Source: Rhodoferax sp.
Lineage (GTDB): Bacteria > Pseudomonadota > Gammaproteobacteria > Burkholderiales > Burkholderiaceae_C
Direction of reading: 5' to 3'
NCBI GenBank assembly: GCA_008015235.1
Contig: SSFF01000012.1
Span: forward strand, 1-64,000
DNA length: 64,000 nucleotides
The translations under genes were made by a program, and so were the position numbers. Numbering within the stretch: position 1 is the first letter of the stretch; every line of letters starts with the position of its first letter. Shown piece after piece: positions 1 to 7,875 of the stretch. The notes beneath the pieces are model-generated. The model saw only the letters and a list, made by a program, of their open reading frames with translations. It searched no databases and was not told the origin of the DNA.

Positions 1-683
1 ACGTCGCCCTCTTCCAGATAGACGATCTGGTCGGTCACGCCAGCCAGGGCCATGGCGTCGCTGGCCAGGAAGTGTTCCTGCCCGTCCTTGCCCACGCCCA
101 GGATCAAGGGCGAGCCCGCACGCGCACCCACCAGGCGGTGCGGCTCGTCCTTGCAGAATACGGCAATGGCGTAGGCACCGTGCAGCTGCAGCACCGCCGC
201 CTTCACGGCTTCGAGTAAGTCGCCGTCGTACAGGCTGTCCACCAGGTGGGAGATGACTTCGGTGTCGGTCTGGCTGACAAACTCATAGCCCTTGGCCTTG
301 AGGGCCGCACGCAGCTCGTCGTGGTTTTCGATGATCCCGTTGTGCACCAGCGCAATGCGGCCGGGTTTGCCGCCTTCCAGCGAGGCCCCGGCGCCGGTGC
401 CGTGGCTGAAATGCGGGTGGGCGTTGTGCACCGCAGGCGCGCCGTGCGTAGCCCAGCGCGTGTGCGCAATGCCCAGGTTGCCTTGCAGTTGGGTACTGGC
501 AATCTGTTCACCCAACTCGGCCACGCGCGAGGTGCTGCGGGCCCGGCGCAGGCCCGGCTTGTCGTCCAGGGCGTAGACAGCCACGCCGCAGGAGTCATAG
601 CCGCGGTATTCCAGCCGCTCCAGCCCTTGCACCAGCACCGGAACCACATTGCGCGTCGATACCGCGCCGACAATGCCACACAT
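1..683 (-). CDS. glmS: Glutamine--fructose-6-phosphate aminotransferase, N-terminal part (cut by left edge)
   Basis: GlmS transfers the amide nitrogen of glutamine to fructose-6-phosphate, giving glucosamine-6-phosphate, the first step towards UDP-GlcNAc for peptidoglycan and LPS. The 227 visible residues are the class-II glutamine amidotransferase domain. The start MCGIVGA places the catalytic Cys at position 2 after Met removal, and the ligand motifs YRGYDS, ARTRWATHG-like (here AHTRWATHG) and HNGIIEN are all present. The sugar-isomerase half lies beyond the left edge. The start at 683 is fixed by Cys2. glmU, the next enzymes of the same pathway, lies 4 kb away. The gene is divergent from an Lrp-type regulator across an AT-rich 145-bp region carrying a dyad. 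Confidence 0.97.
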   Translation of the reverse strand, partial: MCGIVGAVSTRNVVPVLVQGLERLEYRGYDSCGVAVYALDDKPGLRRARSTSRVAELGEQIASTQLQGNLGIAHTRWATHGAPAVHNAHPHFSHGTGAGASLEGGKPGRIALVHNGIIENHDELRAALKAKGYEFVSQTDTEVISHLVDSLYDGDLLEAVKAAVLQLHGAYAIAVFCKDEPHRLVGARAGSPLILGVGKDGQEHFLASDAMALAGVTDQIVYLEEGD

Positions 684-737
684 ACGCCACCTCGTTGGGG
701 TTAAAGATGCTGCATCGTAGGCGCCCCACAGAAAAAT

Positions 738-783
738 ATTGTGGCAAATTTTGTTAATTTTTGAAATTAACTTGCACAAATAT
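738..783. promoter_or_regulatory. AT-rich dyad between glmS and the Lrp-type regulator (candidate operator)
   Basis: A perfect inverted repeat GTTAATTT-ttg-AAATTAAC lies at 753-771, nested in a looser outer pair (TATTGTGG near 738, CACAAATA near 775). The region is far more AT-rich than its surroundings and is the only space for both divergent promoters. Lrp/AsnC regulators commonly bind AT-rich dyads upstream of their own gene, so autoregulation, perhaps with control of glmS, is a reasonable inference. No clear -35/-10 pair was assigned. Confidence 0.45.
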
Positions 784-828
784 TGGTCAATGCATTAATG
801 TTCCAAATATTCAAATAAATTGAAATTT

Positions 829-1326
829 ATGGAAATAGATGACATCGACCTGGCCCTGCTGGCCCAACTGCAACGCGATTCCAGCCTGAGCAACCAGGCC
901 CTGGCGGCCCGGGTGCACATCTCGCCTCCCACCTGCCTGCGCCGCGTCAAGCGACTGCAGGACGCCGGCCTCATTGCGCGCCAGGTCGCCATCCTCGATC
1001 CGCAGGTGCTGGCCACGGTGCTGGGCCACGGGCTCACGGCCATTGTCGAAATCACACTGGACCGCCAGGATGCCCAGGCATTGGAGGCGTTTGAACAGAG
1101 GGTGGCCCTGGAGGCCGCCGTGCAGCAGTGCTACCGCGTCTCCCCCGGCCCCGACTTCTGCCTGGTGGTGCACGCCCGCGACATGCCCGACTACCAGGCC
1201 CTGACGCAGCGCCTGTTCACGACCGACGCCAATGTACGCAACGTCAAAAGCTACTTCAGCATCCAGCGCAGCAAGTTCGGCGCCGAATTGCCGCTGCCAA
1301 CCCACACCCGGGGAGAATCCCTATAA
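829..1326 (+). CDS. Lrp/AsnC family transcriptional regulator
   Basis: A 165-residue one-domain-plus-effector regulator. Residues 1-60 form the AsnC-type helix-turn-helix (IDLALLAQLQRDSSLSNQAL, then a recognition helix around SPPTCLRRVKRL). Residues ~65-150 match the RAM/AsnC ligand-binding domain, with the usual pattern of a hydrophobic strand, VALEAAVQQCYRVSP, and an 'FCLVVHARDM' strand. ATG at 829 is preferred over an in-frame TTG at 820. No strong Shine-Dalgarno is visible for either. The gene is divergent from glmS. The effector (usually an amino acid) cannot be told from sequence. A second member of the family lies at 60385. Confidence 0.9.
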   Translation: MEIDDIDLALLAQLQRDSSLSNQALAARVHISPPTCLRRVKRLQDAGLIARQVAILDPQVLATVLGHGLTAIVEITLDRQDAQALEAFEQRVALEAAVQQCYRVSPGPDFCLVVHARDMPDYQALTQRLFTTDANVRNVKSYFSIQRSKFGAELPLPTHTRGESL

Positions 1327-1334
1327 AAACCGAC

Positions 1335-1380
1335 GCCAGCCCGCGTACAGATTGCGCAATCAGCTATTAATTACATAGCA
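1335..1380 (-). repeat. Dispersed palindromic repeat, copy 1
   Basis: Read on the minus strand it has the family layout: an arm pair GCTAT...ATAGC, then TTGCGCAATCTGTACGCGGG, then GGC and a T-run. It fills nearly the whole gap between the convergent Lrp and DUF342 genes and ends one base before the DUF342 stop codon. The hairpin could act as a bidirectional transcript end. It is one of at least eleven copies in the window. Confidence 0.75.
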
Positions 1381-1381
1381 A

Positions 1382-2986
1382 CTACGGCTTCACCGGGTAG
1401 GCCTTGCCGGCAGCATCGGTGAAGATCGGGGCGCCATCGGGGTCCACCGAGAAGGCGCCGACACCGTAGCGTTGGCGCAGCCGCAGCTGCAGCGGCCCCA
1501 GCTGCAAAGCCACCTCGCCCAGCAAGCCTTGGGTGAGCTCCAAGCGCGCCGTGCGCGCCTGCTTGAGCAAGGCGTCGATCTCGTTGCGCTCGACCATGCT
1601 CGCGCCCCACTGCTTGATGGCCATCTGCCAGGCCGCACGCACCTTGGGCAGCATGCCCTTGGGATCGCCCAGCTTGGTCAGCTGCTGCACCAGCTTGTCG
1701 AGCTTGGTCTCGTTCTCTTTTTCCTGCGCCATGCGCTCGGCCAGGAGCTTGTAGCGCAGCTCCAGTTCCGGGTTCACCCCCACCGCCACATGGGTGAGAC
1801 CGCCCTTGTCCGAACCCAGGTAAGGCACGCGAATCCACTTCTGCGCCTGGGCCTTTCCACCCACCAGCTTGCCGCGCTGGGGGGCCTTCAGGCCAATCAA
1901 AATCTGGTCGCGCGACACCAGCGTGCTTTCCAGCACCATGTCGTCCACCGCAATCAAGTTACCTGCATCCACCGTGGACGACTCAACAAAACGCGCCGCC
2001 ACCGTGCACCCTGCTTTGGCAAACGCTCCGGCAATGATGCCGCCCCTGACGATGACATGGCCACCGGCCTCCAGCTGCGCGCCTTCCACCACCCCACCGA
2101 CTTCGATGTCGCCCGTGGCCTGCACCTTCATTCCCTGGATGACGTCACCCGCTACGCGCACGGTGCCGTCGAAATAGATGTTGCCCGTGGCCAGGTTCAC
2201 CTCGGCCACCTGCAGCACCGGCTCCACATTCACGCCGCAGGGCACCCGCACCGGCAAGCCTGCGGTGGTGGACTGCAGCACATTGGGGTCGTTGGCACTG
2301 GTGGCAGCGCCCACCAACCCGGCAGCAAAAGGTGCATCCTGACCAGGCTTGGGCGCCAGCTCGGCGCCGCGCACGGTGAACCCGGGAACACCGGGCGTGG
2401 CCGGGTGCCTGCGCATCAGCGCCTGGCCGGGCTCCACCAGTGAAATGGCACCGTGCTCACGGTAATCGATCATGCCGTCGGCATTGACCTTGGGTGCGCG
2501 GCTGGCAGCTTGCGCTCCCAGCTCTTCAAAGCGGGCGTCAATGCCGTCCTGCGCCGGTACCCCCTGGGCGACCAGCACCCGCTCCACCGGTTGTTGCGCA
2601 CACAGGCTGTCCACCAGCGCCGAATCCACCCCGGCAATGACGCCGTGCTCGCGCAGGGCCTGCAACACGCGCTCGAAATCGGCCAGGCGCCCACCCTGGG
2701 CCGCCCCCACACTGACCCAGGCCTGCATCTCGTCGCCATCCACCAGCACCACGATGGGCGCATCGCGGCGCTCGGCCACCTGCAGCACAAACGGACTGGT
2801 CTTGACATTGCAGTCCTGCACGGCGGCCGCCAGCATTTCGTCCAGCACCAGGCAGTCACCATAGCCGGCTGCGGACAGCAATGCCCGCAGGGCAGCCTCG
2901 TCCACCGGCGCCCGGCCCGGCGCAGGCTGGCCACGCAGAAAAATCTGCCCATCCGCTTCGGTCAGTGACAAACCCGGAAAGTCCAT
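1382..2986 (-). CDS. DUF342 / FapA family protein
   Basis: A 534-residue soluble protein. It has an N-terminal region of ~170 residues, then a DUF342 core (about 180-430) recognisable by YREHGAISLVEPGQALMRR, VRGAELAPKPGQD and the following repeated-strand stretch (GNIYFDGTVRVAGDVIQG, VVEGAQLEAGGHVIVRGGII). That stretch is expected to fold as a right-handed beta-solenoid like the bactofilin/polymer-forming group. The C-terminal part (about 430-500) is a charged helical, coiled-coil-like segment. FapA (flagellar assembly protein A) homologues carry this domain, but there are no flagellar genes nearby and the cellular role is unknown. ATG 2986 is chosen because GGGAGA lies upstream; the reading frame stays open 31 codons further. 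Confidence 0.85.
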   Translation of the reverse strand: MDFPGLSLTEADGQIFLRGQPAPGRAPVDEAALRALLSAAGYGDCLVLDEMLAAAVQDCNVKTSPFVLQVAERRDAPIVVLVDGDEMQAWVSVGAAQGGRLADFERVLQALREHGVIAGVDSALVDSLCAQQPVERVLVAQGVPAQDGIDARFEELGAQAASRAPKVNADGMIDYREHGAISLVEPGQALMRRHPATPGVPGFTVRGAELAPKPGQDAPFAAGLVGAATSANDPNVLQSTTAGLPVRVPCGVNVEPVLQVAEVNLATGNIYFDGTVRVAGDVIQGMKVQATGDIEVGGVVEGAQLEAGGHVIVRGGIIAGAFAKAGCTVAARFVESSTVDAGNLIAVDDMVLESTLVSRDQILIGLKAPQRGKLVGGKAQAQKWIRVPYLGSDKGGLTHVAVGVNPELELRYKLLAERMAQEKENETKLDKLVQQLTKLGDPKGMLPKVRAAWQMAIKQWGASMVERNEIDALLKQARTARLELTQGLLGEVALQLGPLQLRLRQRYGVGAFSVDPDGAPIFTDAAGKAYPVKP

Positions 2987-3274
2987 GCGGCGAGTCTCCC
3001 ACGATACCGGGTGGTGTACATGAAGACAAACCCCTAGGTCACGCGACCCCGCGCCCTGTGCAAGCCCCCAACGCCCCATCCCAGGGGCACCGGATGCAAG
3101 TCCTCTTCAGCCTTGCCACCCTGTGTGTGGTTGTAGGCCTGACTGGCCTGATAGTCAAGAAGCAATGGGGCTCGGTCAGCGCATCCATGGCGGCACGCCG
3201 AACGGCAGCGGGCACCAACTACATGCCCAAAAGGCTATCCGCCCGCATAAAGCAAGCGAACACCGCTTCCTTTT
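2987..3274. other. Spacer with a possible decayed small membrane ORF
   Basis: 288 bp between two minus-strand genes. The only coding-like signal is a plus-strand ATG at 3094 opening a strongly hydrophobic stretch (LFSLATLCVVVGLTGLIV) followed by KKQW, which looks like a single transmembrane helix. The frame then runs antisense into the histidine kinase gene without a sensible end, so a remnant or chance ORF is more likely than a working gene. The left end must hold the DUF342 promoter. The right end (3264-3282) resembles an arm of the dispersed palindromic repeat. Confidence 0.35.
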
Positions 3275-4030
3275 TTATAGCAAACTGGAACCTGCAGCCG
3301 TCGGAAGCTCCACCACCACCGTGCACCCCTGCTCCGGAGCCCCCTGTAGTTCCAGCGTGCCACCCAGGCGCTGCACGCACTTGCGTGCCAGTGCCAGCCC
3401 CAGGCCAACGCCGGGAAACTGCTGGGCGCTGTGCAGGCGCACAAAGGGCAGGCCCAGGCGATCGATCTGCTGTGTGGCAAAGCCAGCCCCGTTGTCGCGC
3501 AGCTGCAGACGGACACCGTTGTCCATCCGTTCGGCCAATAGCTCCACCTGCGGCTGGGCGGTCTTGGCCGTGAACTTCCAGGCGTTGTCCAGCAGCTCGG
3601 TGAGCGCCTGCTGCAGCAGCGCGGCCTCGGTGGGCAGCGTGGGCAGGTCGCTGGCCGGTTGCCAGTCCACCGTGCGGTTGGGGTAGCGCGCCTGCACTGT
3701 CGTACTGGCCGCCTGCAGCACCGCCCCCAGCGCCACTGGCTGGGGATTCAGTGGCGCCATGCCGACACGGGACAGGGCCAGCAGGCCGTCGAGCATGCGG
3801 CCCATGAGCGCGGCCGAGTCGACCACGTTGGCCAGAAAGCCCTGGGCCTCTTCGTTCAGCTGCTCGGCGCTTTCCATCTGCACCAGCTTGGCAAACGAGG
3901 TGATGTGGCGCAGGGGCGCGCGCAGGTCGTGCGACACGGTGTAGGTAAAGTCCTGCATCTCGCGCTGGAGCTGTCCCACCTGCGCTTCCAGTTGAGCGAT
4001 GCGGGCCGCGCTGTCGGATTCGGTCGTCAT
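3275..4030 (-). CDS. Small sensor histidine kinase
   Basis: A 251-residue cytoplasmic-looking kinase. It opens with a short coiled coil (RIAQLEAQVGQLQREMQ), then a HisKA domain with phosphoacceptor His34 in YTVSHDLRAPLRHI. The HATPase_c domain shows its N-box as ELLDNAWKF, G1 as DNGAGF and G2 as GVGLGLAL. There is no transmembrane segment and no sensor domain beyond the first 25 residues. The HisKA sequence resembles the bacteriophytochrome-type kinases. ATG 4030 lies 10 bp after the glmU stop, so the gene is probably co-transcribed with glmU. Upstream in-frame codons inside glmU are not used in this call. No response regulator is adjacent. Confidence 0.85.
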   Translation of the reverse strand: MTTESDSAARIAQLEAQVGQLQREMQDFTYTVSHDLRAPLRHITSFAKLVQMESAEQLNEEAQGFLANVVDSAALMGRMLDGLLALSRVGMAPLNPQPVALGAVLQAASTTVQARYPNRTVDWQPASDLPTLPTEAALLQQALTELLDNAWKFTAKTAQPQVELLAERMDNGVRLQLRDNGAGFATQQIDRLGLPFVRLHSAQQFPGVGLGLALARKCVQRLGGTLELQGAPEQGCTVVVELPTAAGSSLL

Positions 4031-4040
4031 GGGCAACGGC

Positions 4041-5486
4041 TTACTTCTTGGGCGCCTTTTGCGGGCGCTGCCAGTTGGCAATACCCACCTGCTTGCCGCG
4101 CGCCACGCTCAAGGACCCGGGCTCGGTGCTCTTGGTGATGGTGGAGCCACCGCCCACGGTGCCGCCAGCGCCAATTGTCACCGGCGCCACCAGCACGCAG
4201 TTGGAGCCGATGTGCACGTCGTCTTCGATGACAGTGCGGTGCTTGTTGGCACCGTCGTAATTGGCGGTGATGCTGCCTGCGCCATAGTTCACGCGCGCGC
4301 CCACCGTGGCATCGCCCAGATAGGCCAGGTGGTTGGCCTTGGCGCCAGCGGCCAGGGTCGAATTCTTCACTTCCACGAAGTTGCCGATGTGCACTTCGGC
4401 GCCCAGCTGCGCGCCGGGGCGCAACCGCGCAAACGGGCCGATGAGCGAGCCCGCCCCCACGCGCACGCCGAGCTTTTCGCCGTCGATGTGGGTGAAGGGG
4501 TGAATAACGGCACCGGCTTCGATGATGGCGTTGGCAATGACGCAGTTGGCGCCGATGGACACGCCCTGGCCCAGGTTCACATCGCCTTCGAACACGCAGT
4601 TCACGTCGATGCTGACATCGTAGGCACACGCCAGGGTGCCGCGCACATCCAGCCGTGACGGATCGGCCAGGCGCACGCCGTCTTCCATCAGGCGGTGCGC
4701 CAGCTTGCGCTGGTAGGCACGCTCCAGCTCGGCCAACTGCACCGGGCTGTTGACCCCGGCCACCTGCACCGCATCGTCAATCTTGTGGGCCACCACGCGC
4801 ACGCCATCAAGCACCGCGAACTTCACGATGTCGGTCAGGTAGTACTCCTGCTGCGCATTCTGGTTGTCCAGGCGCGCCAGCCAGCCCTTGAGCAGGCGCG
4901 CCGGCACCGCCATGATGCCGCTGTAGATCTCGGTGATGGCACGCTGTTCTTCAGAGGCATCCTTGTGCTCGACGATGGCCTGCACCGTGCCGGACCCGGT
5001 ACGCACGATGCGTCCGTAGCCGGTGGGGTCGGGCATTTCCAGCGTGAGCAGCGCCATGTGCTGCGAATTGCTCAGTTTGAGCAGGTGGAACAGGGTGTCG
5101 GCCTGCGTCAGCGGCACATCGCCCGACAGCACCACCACCACGCCACCATCGTCCAGCAATGGCACTGCCTGCTGCACCGCATGGCCCGTGCCCAGCTGCG
5201 GCTCCTGGCGTGCAAATTTCACATCAAAATGGCCTGCCGCCCGCGTAAAACCTGCGCAGGCCGCTTCTACTTCTGTAGCGCCGTGGCCGGTGATGACCAC
5301 CGCATTGCGCGCCTGCAGGTCGGCCGCCGTGTCCAGCACATGCTGCAGCAAGGGGCGCCCGGCCAGCTTGTGCAGCACCTTAGGCAGACTGCTCTTCATG
5401 CGCGTGCCCTTGCCAGCGGCCATGACCACCACCTGGACGCCGCCGGGGGGAATGTCGCGGCCGGAAATGATGGGAGCAGCTGTCAT
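4041..5486 (-). CDS. glmU: Bifunctional N-acetylglucosamine-1-phosphate uridyltransferase / glucosamine-1-phosphate acetyltransferase
   Basis: GlmU acetylates glucosamine-1-phosphate and then couples it to UTP, making UDP-GlcNAc. Of 481 residues, the N-terminal half is the nucleotidyltransferase (MAAGKGTRMKS at 22-32, QLGTGHA near 97, GDVPL). The C-terminal half is the left-handed beta-helix acetyltransferase (SLIGPFARLRPGA, HIGNFVEVKN, YLGDA, GAGSITANYDG). It is about 25 residues longer than the E. coli enzyme. Part of the excess is a repeat-encoded peptide at residues ~69-91, between GHG and the LGTGHA motif. ATG 5486 is chosen over upstream codons because the conserved core starts soon after and GAGAA precedes it. 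Confidence 0.97.
   Translation of the reverse strand: MTAAPIISGRDIPPGGVQVVVMAAGKGTRMKSSLPKVLHKLAGRPLLQHVLDTAADLQARNAVVITGHGATEVEAACAGFTRAAGHFDVKFARQEPQLGTGHAVQQAVPLLDDGGVVVVLSGDVPLTQADTLFHLLKLSNSQHMALLTLEMPDPTGYGRIVRTGSGTVQAIVEHKDASEEQRAITEIYSGIMAVPARLLKGWLARLDNQNAQQEYYLTDIVKFAVLDGVRVVAHKIDDAVQVAGVNSPVQLAELERAYQRKLAHRLMEDGVRLADPSRLDVRGTLACAYDVSIDVNCVFEGDVNLGQGVSIGANCVIANAIIEAGAVIHPFTHIDGEKLGVRVGAGSLIGPFARLRPGAQLGAEVHIGNFVEVKNSTLAAGAKANHLAYLGDATVGARVNYGAGSITANYDGANKHRTVIEDDVHIGSNCVLVAPVTIGAGGTVGGGSTITKSTEPGSLSVARGKQVGIANWQRPQKAPKK
5217..5280 (-). repeat. Dispersed palindromic repeat, copy inside glmU
   Basis: On the minus strand it reads GCTACAGAAGTAGAAGC, then CGCAGGTTTTACGCGGGC, then AGGCCATTTTGATGTGAAA, the same order of blocks as the cca copy. 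It is translated in the frame giving AACAGFTRAAGHFDVK. The insertion point is a surface-loop position of the uridyltransferase domain, where E. coli GlmU has a shorter, unrelated stretch. Confidence 0.8.
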
Positions 5487-5559
5487 GGCAGGGTTCTCTT
5501 CAGAAAATGTGGCGAGGTAATCGCTCGATATTATCCGTGCGACCACCAGGAGAACTGCC

Positions 5560-5991
5560 ATGCCCACCCCCGACCACGACTTTGCCCGCTACTGCTGCGA
5601 ACTCCTGGGCAGCGCCGGCCCGTGCGTGCCCAAGCGCATGTTTGGCGGCTTCGGCATCAGCACCGACGGTCTGACCATCGCCATCATTGCCGACCTCGGC
5701 AGCGGGCAGACCCTGTGGCTCAAGGCCAGCGAGGCCACGCGGGGGCTGTTTGAGGCCGAGGGTTGCGCGCGCTTTACCTACCCGGTGAAGGGGGTGCCGA
5801 AGAGCATGAACTACTACGCTGCACCGGCGGAGGCGCTGGAGTCGCCAGGGCTGATGCTGCCGTGGGCGCGGTTGGCGTTGGAGGCGGCGGTGGAGGCGCG
5901 AGCGAATGCGAAGCCGAAGCGGGTTGTGGCCAAGAAGGCTTCTCCGGCCAAGAAGGTGGTTGCTTCTAAAACTTCGGGACGGAAGAAATAG
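5560..5991 (+). CDS. TfoX/Sxy N-terminal domain protein with lysine-rich tail
   Basis: 143 residues. Residues ~5-105 match the TfoX_N fold (KRMFGGFGIS, LWLKASEATRGLFEAEGCARFTY, MNYYAAPAEALESP), related to the competence regulator Sxy/TfoX. The separate TfoX C-terminal domain is absent. The last ~27 residues are Lys/Ala-rich with AKKASPAKK repeats, like the tails of histone H1-type proteins, and might bind DNA. A good Shine-Dalgarno (AGGAGA) precedes ATG 5560. The gene is divergent from glmU. Stand-alone TfoX_N proteins are common and mostly uncharacterised. Confidence 0.85.
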   Translation: MPTPDHDFARYCCELLGSAGPCVPKRMFGGFGISTDGLTIAIIADLGSGQTLWLKASEATRGLFEAEGCARFTYPVKGVPKSMNYYAAPAEALESPGLMLPWARLALEAAVEARANAKPKRVVAKKASPAKKVVASKTSGRKK

Positions 5992-5997
5992 CTTGAT

Positions 5998-6246
5998 GCA
6001 GGCCGGGTCGCGCCCCGGCAGGCGCCTTCATTTCTTTTGCTTCGCCAAAAGAAACGAAGCAAAGAAAAGGCGAGCCGGATGCGTCGGCCCTGCGGGCTCA
6101 CTGCGTTGCTCGTGCGGGGCGGGAGTCGCGCAAACTCGCCCTGCGGGCTCAAACAGCGCGCGCCTCTTAATCCGCCCCACCCTGCGCTACTCGACTCCGC
6201 ATAACGGCGGGGATACCCCACGTGGCATCGCTTCGCTCGGAGCATT
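5998..6246 (+). repeat. ~250-bp repeat, left copy (inverted relative to 6981-7236)
   Basis: This 367-bp gene-free stretch contains a 49-bp block at 6024-6072, centred on TTCTTTTGCTTCGCCAAAAG, that is identical to the reverse complement of 7162-7210. Further matching blocks follow in the same order: GCGCAAACTCGCC (6128), CTCAAACAGCGCGCG (6148) and CATCGCTTCGCTCGG (6226). The core is itself a palindrome (CTTTTGCTTCGCCAAAAG). Short ORFs across it are repeat-derived and not called. I recall this core as a frequent dispersed repeat in Comamonadaceae. Confidence 0.8.
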
Positions 6247-6358
6247 TTGAAATCCATTCGGTATGGGACGCTCTGAATCCTTGCGAGTTGTAGTAAGCAG
6301 TGGTTAAAGGGTGAAACGCGGCCGGTCCAAAAATGCACGCATCCTAGGATGCTGAACA

Positions 6359-6868
6359 TCAATTCACAACCGTTACTTTTCCCCCGTGAGCTTCAAATAC
6401 TGAACGAGTTGTTCTATCGACTTCAAAGGCCACTCCTTCGCTACTCAATATGTCGCGATAAAGGAGCCTTGGTCGAATAACCTCATCAGGAAAAACAATG
6501 CGCGTTGATTCATCAGTTTTTTCTGAACCCGTCAGCCAGGTACAACGCAAATCTGACCGCCCCAGCAAACAGTTGACCCGCTGCTCGAGCTGCAGATATC
6601 CATCTACTCCATCAAACGTGGATCGAAACTCCGTCCCCGTAAATCGAGTAACGATGATCTCAGGTCCATCTATGCTTGTTAAAGAAACCCATCCTTCGGC
6701 CACCATATCGGTGTCACCAGAGAATTCAGCTACAGGAAACCTTCTTTTGCTGGAGCCCGCTTGTAGCCAGAGGATGGTGTCGTAAAAAGTCGGCGCCTTC
6801 TCACTTCTTGCCCGCAATCCGGCGGATAGTTTCCCGCAAAAATATTGAATGAAATTGATTGGCAACAT
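6359..6868 (-). CDS. Hypothetical protein, AT-richer orphan gene between inverted repeats
   Basis: A 169-residue protein that I do not recognise. It has no signal peptide or transmembrane helix. The sequence is mixed polar and looks like a compact soluble domain rich in beta strands (WVSLTSIDGPEIIVTRF, TRIVFPDEVIRPRLLY), with three Cys. Base composition and codon use are clearly lower in G+C than in the neighbours, with many A/T third positions, suggesting transfer. The whole gene sits between two inverted copies of the ~250-bp repeat. ATG 6868 is used; an in-frame TTG at 6883 is the alternative, and neither has a convincing ribosome-binding site. Confidence 0.6.
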   Translation of the reverse strand: MLPINFIQYFCGKLSAGLRARSEKAPTFYDTILWLQAGSSKRRFPVAEFSGDTDMVAEGWVSLTSIDGPEIIVTRFTGTEFRSTFDGVDGYLQLEQRVNCLLGRSDLRCTWLTGSEKTDESTRIVFPDEVIRPRLLYRDILSSEGVAFEVDRTTRSVFEAHGGKVTVVN

Positions 6869-6980
6869 CGGTTTACTAGGCAATTCTCTGGATCAGCACG
6901 CAGGCATCCGCTGCATCGAAATTGTCACTGACTGACAAATACGTCCTAGCGGCAGCATTCAAACTGAAGCCTCAACCATA

Positions 6981-7236
6981 CACCCGCGCCGAGCGAAGCG
7001 ATGGCGCGTAACTCCCCCCCTCTGGCTGCGCCGAGGAGCGCAGCAGGCGCTGGATGAAGGGCCGCGCGCTGTTTGAGCCGCAGGCGAGTTTGCGCGGACC
7101 CCAGCGGCTGCGAGCACCGCAGGTTGCCCGTAGCGAAGCGCAGGGACGCAGACAGTGGGGGCGCCTTTTCTTTGCTTCGTTTCTTTTGGCGAAGCAAAAG
7201 AAATGAAGGCGGCCGCCGGGCCGAGACCCGGCCTAC
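6981..7236 (-). repeat. ~250-bp repeat, right copy
   Basis: It is the inverted partner of 5998-6246: the 49-bp core at 7162-7210 is identical, the three flanking blocks recur in mirror order, and the middle portions have diverged. Together with the AT-rich sequence at 6869-6980 it fills the gap between the orphan gene and the cyclo-ligase gene. No gene is supported in this stretch. Confidence 0.8.
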
Positions 7237-7266
7237 AGCACCCCGCCCGGTCTGGGCGAAACAAAC

Positions 7267-7866
7267 TCAAACCGGCCAAACCACCCCATAGTCATTAAGA
7301 ATCGCATCCAGCGGCATGTCGTGCGGCTCGGGCTCCAGGTCGTCAACAAACCCCGGCCCGAACCCCAGCCCCACCGTGAACGGCTTGGGCTCCAGGCTGG
7401 CGAGCATGCGGTCGTAGAAGCCCCCACCGTAGCCCAGCCGGTAGCCGCCAGGCCCATAGCCCACGCAGGGAGCGAACAGCAGGGTAGGCACGATGAGCTC
7501 GGTGTCCTTGGGCTTGGGGATGCCGTAGGCGTCTTCTTCCATGGGGCAGCCCGGGTACCAAGCATGGAAGGTCATGGTCTTGTGTTCGCGGTTCACCACC
7601 GGCAGGCCGATGCGCCGACGCAGCGGCTGGTCCAGCAGCTCGCCGTCTTCCTTCCAGCGGTGCAGGGCCGGCAAGGGGTCGAATTCGCCCTTGATGGGCC
7701 AGTAGGCGCCGATCACGGTGTCGGTGCGGCCTACCAGCCAGATGCGCATGATTTGCTGCAGGGCTGCCGAGCGGGCCTGGCGGTCCGGCAAAGCCAGGCG
7801 TTCTTCGAGCAATCGGCGGCGAAGGGCTTTCTTGCCCGAGTCAGGTTCTGGGTGCAACTTGTCCAT
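7267..7866 (-). CDS. 5-formyltetrahydrofolate cyclo-ligase
   Basis: It converts 5-formyl-THF to 5,10-methenyl-THF using ATP, recycling an inhibitory folate. The 199 residues have the family pattern: N-terminal KKALRRRLLEERLAL, GAYWPIKGEFDP, PVV...MTFHAWYPG, IPKPKDTELIVPTLLFAPCVGY, and the nucleotide/phosphate motif GYRLGYGGGFYDR near 150. ATG 7866 has GAGGAT just upstream. The frame remains open for another 400 codons antisense to the next gene, which is meaningless. Its start codon is only 9 bp from that of the divergent transglycosylase. It is the fau/ygfA family. Confidence 0.95.
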   Translation of the reverse strand: MDKLHPEPDSGKKALRRRLLEERLALPDRQARSAALQQIMRIWLVGRTDTVIGAYWPIKGEFDPLPALHRWKEDGELLDQPLRRRIGLPVVNREHKTMTFHAWYPGCPMEEDAYGIPKPKDTELIVPTLLFAPCVGYGPGGYRLGYGGGFYDRMLASLEPKPFTVGLGFGPGFVDDLEPEPHDMPLDAILNDYGVVWPV

Positions 7867-7875
7867 AATCCTCAC

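Noticed and set aside
2881..3573. A 230-codon plus-strand frame with a hydrophobic stretch
   Set aside because: Most of it is antisense to the DUF342 and kinase genes; only the 3094 segment looks membrane-like, and no functional end is visible. Kept as a note in the spacer entry.
5906..6250. Short open frames across the inverted repeats (also 6959-7279)
   Set aside because: They are made of the repeat sequence itself (FFCFAKRNE-type translation), have no conserved start and differ between the two copies.
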